DNA of 12,500 nt, from assembly GCF_004359215.1 (NCBI RefSeq), contig NW_027152030.1, forward strand, positions 40,318 to 52,817. Reading direction: 5' to 3'. Both the position numbers and the translations under genes were made by a program. Under the pieces are notes generated by a model. The model was not told the DNA's origin, did no database searches, and saw nothing but the letters and a program-made list of their open reading frames with translations. The DNA comes from Bremia lactucae. Lineage: Eukaryota; Oomycota; Peronosporomycetes; Peronosporales; Peronosporaceae. This document shows positions 10,141 to 12,500 of the stretch, one piece after another; position 1 is the stretch's first letter, and each line of letters starts with the position of its first letter.

Positions 10141-10705
10141 AACCTGGTTGATCCTGCCAGTAGTCATACGCTTGTCTCAAAGATTAAGCCATGCATGTCT
10201 AAGTATAAACAATTTTGTACTGTGAAACTGCGAATGGCTCATTATATCAGTTATAGTCTACTCGATAGTACCTTACTACTTGGATAATCGTAGTAATTCT
10301 AGAGCTAATACATGCATTAATACCCAACTACACAAGGGACGGGTAGCATTTATTAGATTGAAAACCGATCCTGCTATAAGCCGGTATTGTGTTGAGTCTT
10401 AATAACTGTGCGGATCGTGCTTTTGCGCAATAGATCGATTGAGTTTCTGCCCTATCAGCTTTGGATGGTAGGATATGGGCCTACCATGGCGTTAACGGGT
10501 AACGGGGGATTAGGGTTTGGATCCGGAGAGGGAGCCTTAGAAACGGCTACCACATCCAAGGAAACAGCAGGCGCGTAAATTACCCAATCCTGATACAGGG
10601 AGGTAGTGACAATAAATAACAATGCTCTGGCTCTTCGAGTCGGGCCATTGGAATGAGTACAATTTAAATCTCTTAACGAGGATCAATTGGAGGGCAAGTC
10701 TGGTG
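10141..10705 (+). pseudogene. Truncated and degraded 18S rRNA copy
   Basis: It starts AACCTGGTTGATCCTGCCAG and runs 565 nt to AAGTCTGGTG, then breaks off inside the universal 530-loop sequence; from 10706 the DNA is unrelated. Compared with the left copy it has nine substitutions and one deleted base, concentrated in the last 200 nt. Several hit nearly invariant positions: GATAACCG becomes GATAATCG (10288), TTTGATTCCGG becomes TTTGGATCCGG, and GGAAGGCAGCAGG becomes GGAAACAGCAGG. A working 18S would not tolerate these, so this is a relic outside the homogenised array. Low-coverage sequencing error is the alternative explanation for some of the changes. Confidence 0.9.
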
Positions 10706-10906
10706 AAAAAAAGTTCATTATACTAGTTAGAGTATTCTAGAAAATAATATAGCGTAAGATAGTGTAGGAAACGTAACTAAATCCGGAAAACCAACTAAGG
10801 ATCCAGACGACAAGCCACGACCAATGAAACAGCAGCGTACGACAACCAGCCATTCCCGGACGAGTCAAGACAAGAATCATAATTCAACAATCCCGACGAA
10901 GACAAA
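10706..10906. other. Unique DNA between the rDNA relic and the SET gene
   Basis: Begins with seven A directly at the rDNA breakpoint, followed by AT-rich sequence and then more balanced 5' leader. No RNA gene seen. It must hold the promoter and 5' UTR of the downstream gene. Confidence 0.6.
10850..10856 (+). promoter_or_regulatory. Candidate oomycete initiator (CCATTCC)
   Basis: CCATTCC fits the oomycete initiator consensus YCAYTYY and lies 51-57 bp upstream of the ATG, a usual leader length in these organisms. The companion downstream flanking element is not evident, so this is a weak match. Confidence 0.3.
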
Positions 10907-12217
10907 ATGCAATCCCCAAGCCAGGACGGACAGGAGACGGTGGAGGTGCACGTGGCGAAGAGTTTGAAGACATACACTCCTGTGACGTGGCCACCTCCAG
11001 AAAACGTTACCCCAGCTGCACCGAAGCTTGAAGACTATCCATCCGTTAAGGAGTTCAGACAGGCCTTACATGCGCACTCTTGCATCATGTGGCGATGGAA
11101 GAGGAATTATTTGCAATCCCAAAGAGAAACAAGAGGAACTTCAAACGTTGACAAGATTGAGCCACGCGCCATGTTCGTGAAGCGAGCTAAGAAAGCAAAA
11201 GACCGACTTGGCTTGCAGCGGAAGTCTAAGAAGAGGGGTTACCATAGAGTGGTGAAGCGAAGCGGGTGTTCAATCTCTGGGGCTGCCCGAGCAGGCATAA
11301 AAAAAACAATCGACAACGACGGCGACAATAATGACAGCGGCGACGGTGGCGACGGAGGCGACGGCGGCGACGATATCGAGAATGAAGACCTCGCTGGTGA
11401 TGGCGAAGAAGAATTAGGCGAGGTTATCGACCTCACTCTGGATGACAATGAAGAGGAAGATGCTAGTCCCGGGACGAGACAATGGCTGATCGAAAACGTC
11501 CCGGTTGGTCAGAAGGTAGCGTGGCCCTCCGACGTCGAAAAGTTCGAAAAGATGAAAAACCCCTTGAACATAGTATTCAATATTGAGGGGGCACGTGAAG
11601 ACAAGTGTGGGTGTGTTGGTCTCTGCGATATCACCGATTGCCCGAATGCTTGCGAGAATCAGATTTGTGAAGATAGCACATGTTCGGTGGGGGCGAGGGG
11701 ATGCCAGAATAGGTTTCGGTCCTGTCGCCTGGAGCTGCGCGTGACGAGTCAGGGAATTGGCGTTTTTGCTACTCGGCCGATCGCGCAAGGGATGGTGGTG
11801 TGCCAATACTGGGGAACGTATGTGCATACTATTCCCTCGGCGGCGTCGTACACGATCTGTCTGCGGGAAAAGGATGCTGGTGGGCGCTCCGTTTTCGTTA
11901 GCGCGGAGAAGGGAGGTGGGAAATCTCGATTTATTTCTCACTCCTGCACGCCCAACACGGAATACGTTGAGGTGCGCGGACTGCGGAGGGTCGTAGTATC
12001 GATAATATCGCAGGTCGCCATCAAAGCCGGTGAAGAGATAACTGCGGATTACACGGGGAGGGCTGGAGGACCATTGCGGTTCCATTGCCAGTGTCCAGCC
12101 CATCGTAGAGCCAACATTGCCGCAATGCACTTGATGAGTTTCAAGCAGGAAGCCCGCGGCCGGGACGCAGACGAAGCGGCGGAGAAGATGATCGGCGGTA
12201 AGCGGTCGGAAAAGTAG
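10907..12217 (+). CDS. SET-domain protein, putative histone-lysine methyltransferase
   Basis: A 436-residue intronless ORF, probably a nuclear protein methyltransferase using S-adenosylmethionine. Residues 88-118 are rich in Lys/Arg (likely nuclear signal). Residues 136-185 are Asp/Gly/Glu-rich, with a SUMO-interaction motif EVIDLTLDD at 172-180. An AWS-like cluster follows: C234, C236, C240, C245, C249, C254, C259, C266, C273. The SET core has GIGVFAT (283-289), QYWGTYV (300-306), RFISHSCTPN (341-350) and GEEITADY (375-382). The post-SET is short, with C394 and C396. The AWS-SET order suggests the SET2/ASH1/NSD class, but which lysine it targets cannot be told. Ser344 replaces the usual Asn of NHSC, and the third post-SET Cys is missing. 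ATG 10907 is chosen because an in-frame TAA lies at 10880 and A is at -3. The stop at 12215 is followed directly by a second stop. A 318-codon antisense frame overlaps its 3' part and is treated as a shadow. Confidence 0.93.
   Translation: MQSPSQDGQETVEVHVAKSLKTYTPVTWPPPENVTPAAPKLEDYPSVKEFRQALHAHSCIMWRWKRNYLQSQRETRGTSNVDKIEPRAMFVKRAKKAKDRLGLQRKSKKRGYHRVVKRSGCSISGAARAGIKKTIDNDGDNNDSGDGGDGGDGGDDIENEDLAGDGEEELGEVIDLTLDDNEEEDASPGTRQWLIENVPVGQKVAWPSDVEKFEKMKNPLNIVFNIEGAREDKCGCVGLCDITDCPNACENQICEDSTCSVGARGCQNRFRSCRLELRVTSQGIGVFATRPIAQGMVVCQYWGTYVHTIPSAASYTICLREKDAGGRSVFVSAEKGGGKSRFISHSCTPNTEYVEVRGLRRVVVSIISQVAIKAGEEITADYTGRAGGPLRFHCQCPAHRRANIAAMHLMSFKQEARGRDADEAAEKMIGGKRSEK
11345..11371 (+). repeat. 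Three 9-bp coding repeats (GGNGGCGAC)
   Basis: Three in-frame copies of GGNGGCGAC encode Gly-Gly-Asp within the acidic linker of the SET protein (residues 147-155). Such runs vary in length between alleles through slippage without breaking the frame. Confidence 0.85.
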
Positions 12218-12500
12218 TAAGGCCAGATTACGATAATCCATCAGTAAAAAGGAACTTGAATAAGCTGTAAACGTGTTTAAACATCTGTAACTTAGAACCA
12301 GTGATTCCCAATAGGCAGGCAGAACGCGACGGCATTGTAAAGAGGATAGGCTGGTACCACCACACACCAAAAAAGGGAAATTCGATACAAAAGAATTTGC
12401 GAAAATTGGCGAGCCGAAAAGAGCAACGCAGACGTTTGCTGGGAAAATCCGGCAATTATCCGTGGTAAAGCTAACATAACTAATGTCGTGTAAGCCCCAA
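12218..12500. other. 3' flank of the SET gene
   Basis: Contains the 3' UTR and intergenic DNA. No canonical AATAAA is seen; GAATAAGCTGTAAA at about 12257 is the nearest A-rich candidate for a processing signal. The overlapping minus-strand frames of 61-75 codons have no recognisable features. Confidence 0.5.

Larger units (their letters stand above)
8430..10705 (+). repeat. Right arm of the inverted repeat (spacer plus truncated 18S)
   Basis: This is the reverse complement of 159-2411, colinear throughout. It holds fewer 183-bp units: ATTAGCTTCGT at 8430 and 8613, then a diverged form at 8793, against four units on the left. The first 190 bp match the left arm essentially exactly. Further right there are small indels, including one lost base in the TTGTTCGCGACTG block near 8734. 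A stretch of about 25 bp at 9570-9600 is absent from the left arm. These differences mean it is a distinct copy and not a literal duplicate of the left arm. Confidence 0.93.

Noticed and set aside
10141..10705. RIP-like or deamination-driven mutation of the 18S relic
   Set aside because: Only about half of the changes are C-to-T or G-to-A. Others are A-to-G, A-to-C and T-to-A, plus a deletion.
10141..10720. Retroposed rRNA with a poly-A tail (seven A at the breakpoint)
   Set aside because: Colinear spacer extends 1.7 kb upstream of the 18S start, beyond a mature rRNA. The A-run is short and no target-site duplication was seen.
11414..12370. Long antisense ORF (318 codons) overlapping the SET gene
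   Set aside because: No recognisable domain or motif. The plus-strand frame has full SET motifs, and long antisense frames are common opposite GC-richer coding sequence.
1..12500. Transposon ORFs, tRNA genes, CRISPR array or telomere repeats
   Set aside because: I looked for transposase or reverse-transcriptase motifs, tRNA-like cloverleaf boxes, regularly spaced direct repeats with unique spacers, and TTTAGGG-type runs, and saw none.

Overview
This window is nuclear ribosomal DNA joined to one protein-coding gene. The organism is a eukaryote, most likely an oomycete (stramenopile). The 5' part of the 18S rRNA reads as oomycete-type through its conserved blocks and V2/V4 neighbourhood (from memory, no search run). 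A 5S gene lies inside the rDNA intergenic spacer, a linkage known in oomycetes among others. The protein gene is intronless and more GC-rich than the AT-rich spacer.

Layout: 1-724 is the 5' part of an intact-looking 18S gene on the minus strand. Its upstream spacer runs rightwards. It holds a short 18S-proximal stretch (725-1079), an array of about 90-bp monomers homogenised at its centre into 183-bp dimers (about 840-3360), a stretch without obvious repeats (3361-4392), a second array of about 360-bp alternating monomers (4393 to about 6890) with decayed pieces after it, a 118-nt 5S rRNA gene on the minus strand (7673-7790), and a 27-bp satellite (8120-8428) that ends at a single N (8429).

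Immediately right of the N, the sequence becomes an inverted copy of the spacer next to the left 18S (8430-10140). It continues into a plus-strand 18S copy that stops after 565 nt, in the 530-loop region, at 10705. This copy has substitutions and a deletion at positions that are nearly invariant in eukaryotic 18S, so it reads as an rDNA fragment that has escaped homogenisation. The palindromic layout is either a real head-to-head rDNA arrangement or two contigs joined at the N; the coincidence of the N with the start of homology favours the join.

From 10706 the DNA is non-ribosomal. A single-exon gene (10907-12217) encodes a 436-residue SET-domain protein, a probable lysine methyltransferase. 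It has a basic N-terminal half, an Asp/Gly-rich acidic linker, a PIAS-like SUMO-interacting motif and an AWS-like cysteine cluster. The SET core has an unusual Ser in the NHSC motif and a post-SET zinc motif lacking its third Cys. The rRNA genes supply ribosomal RNA; no functional link between them and the SET gene is shown beyond adjacency at this rDNA border.
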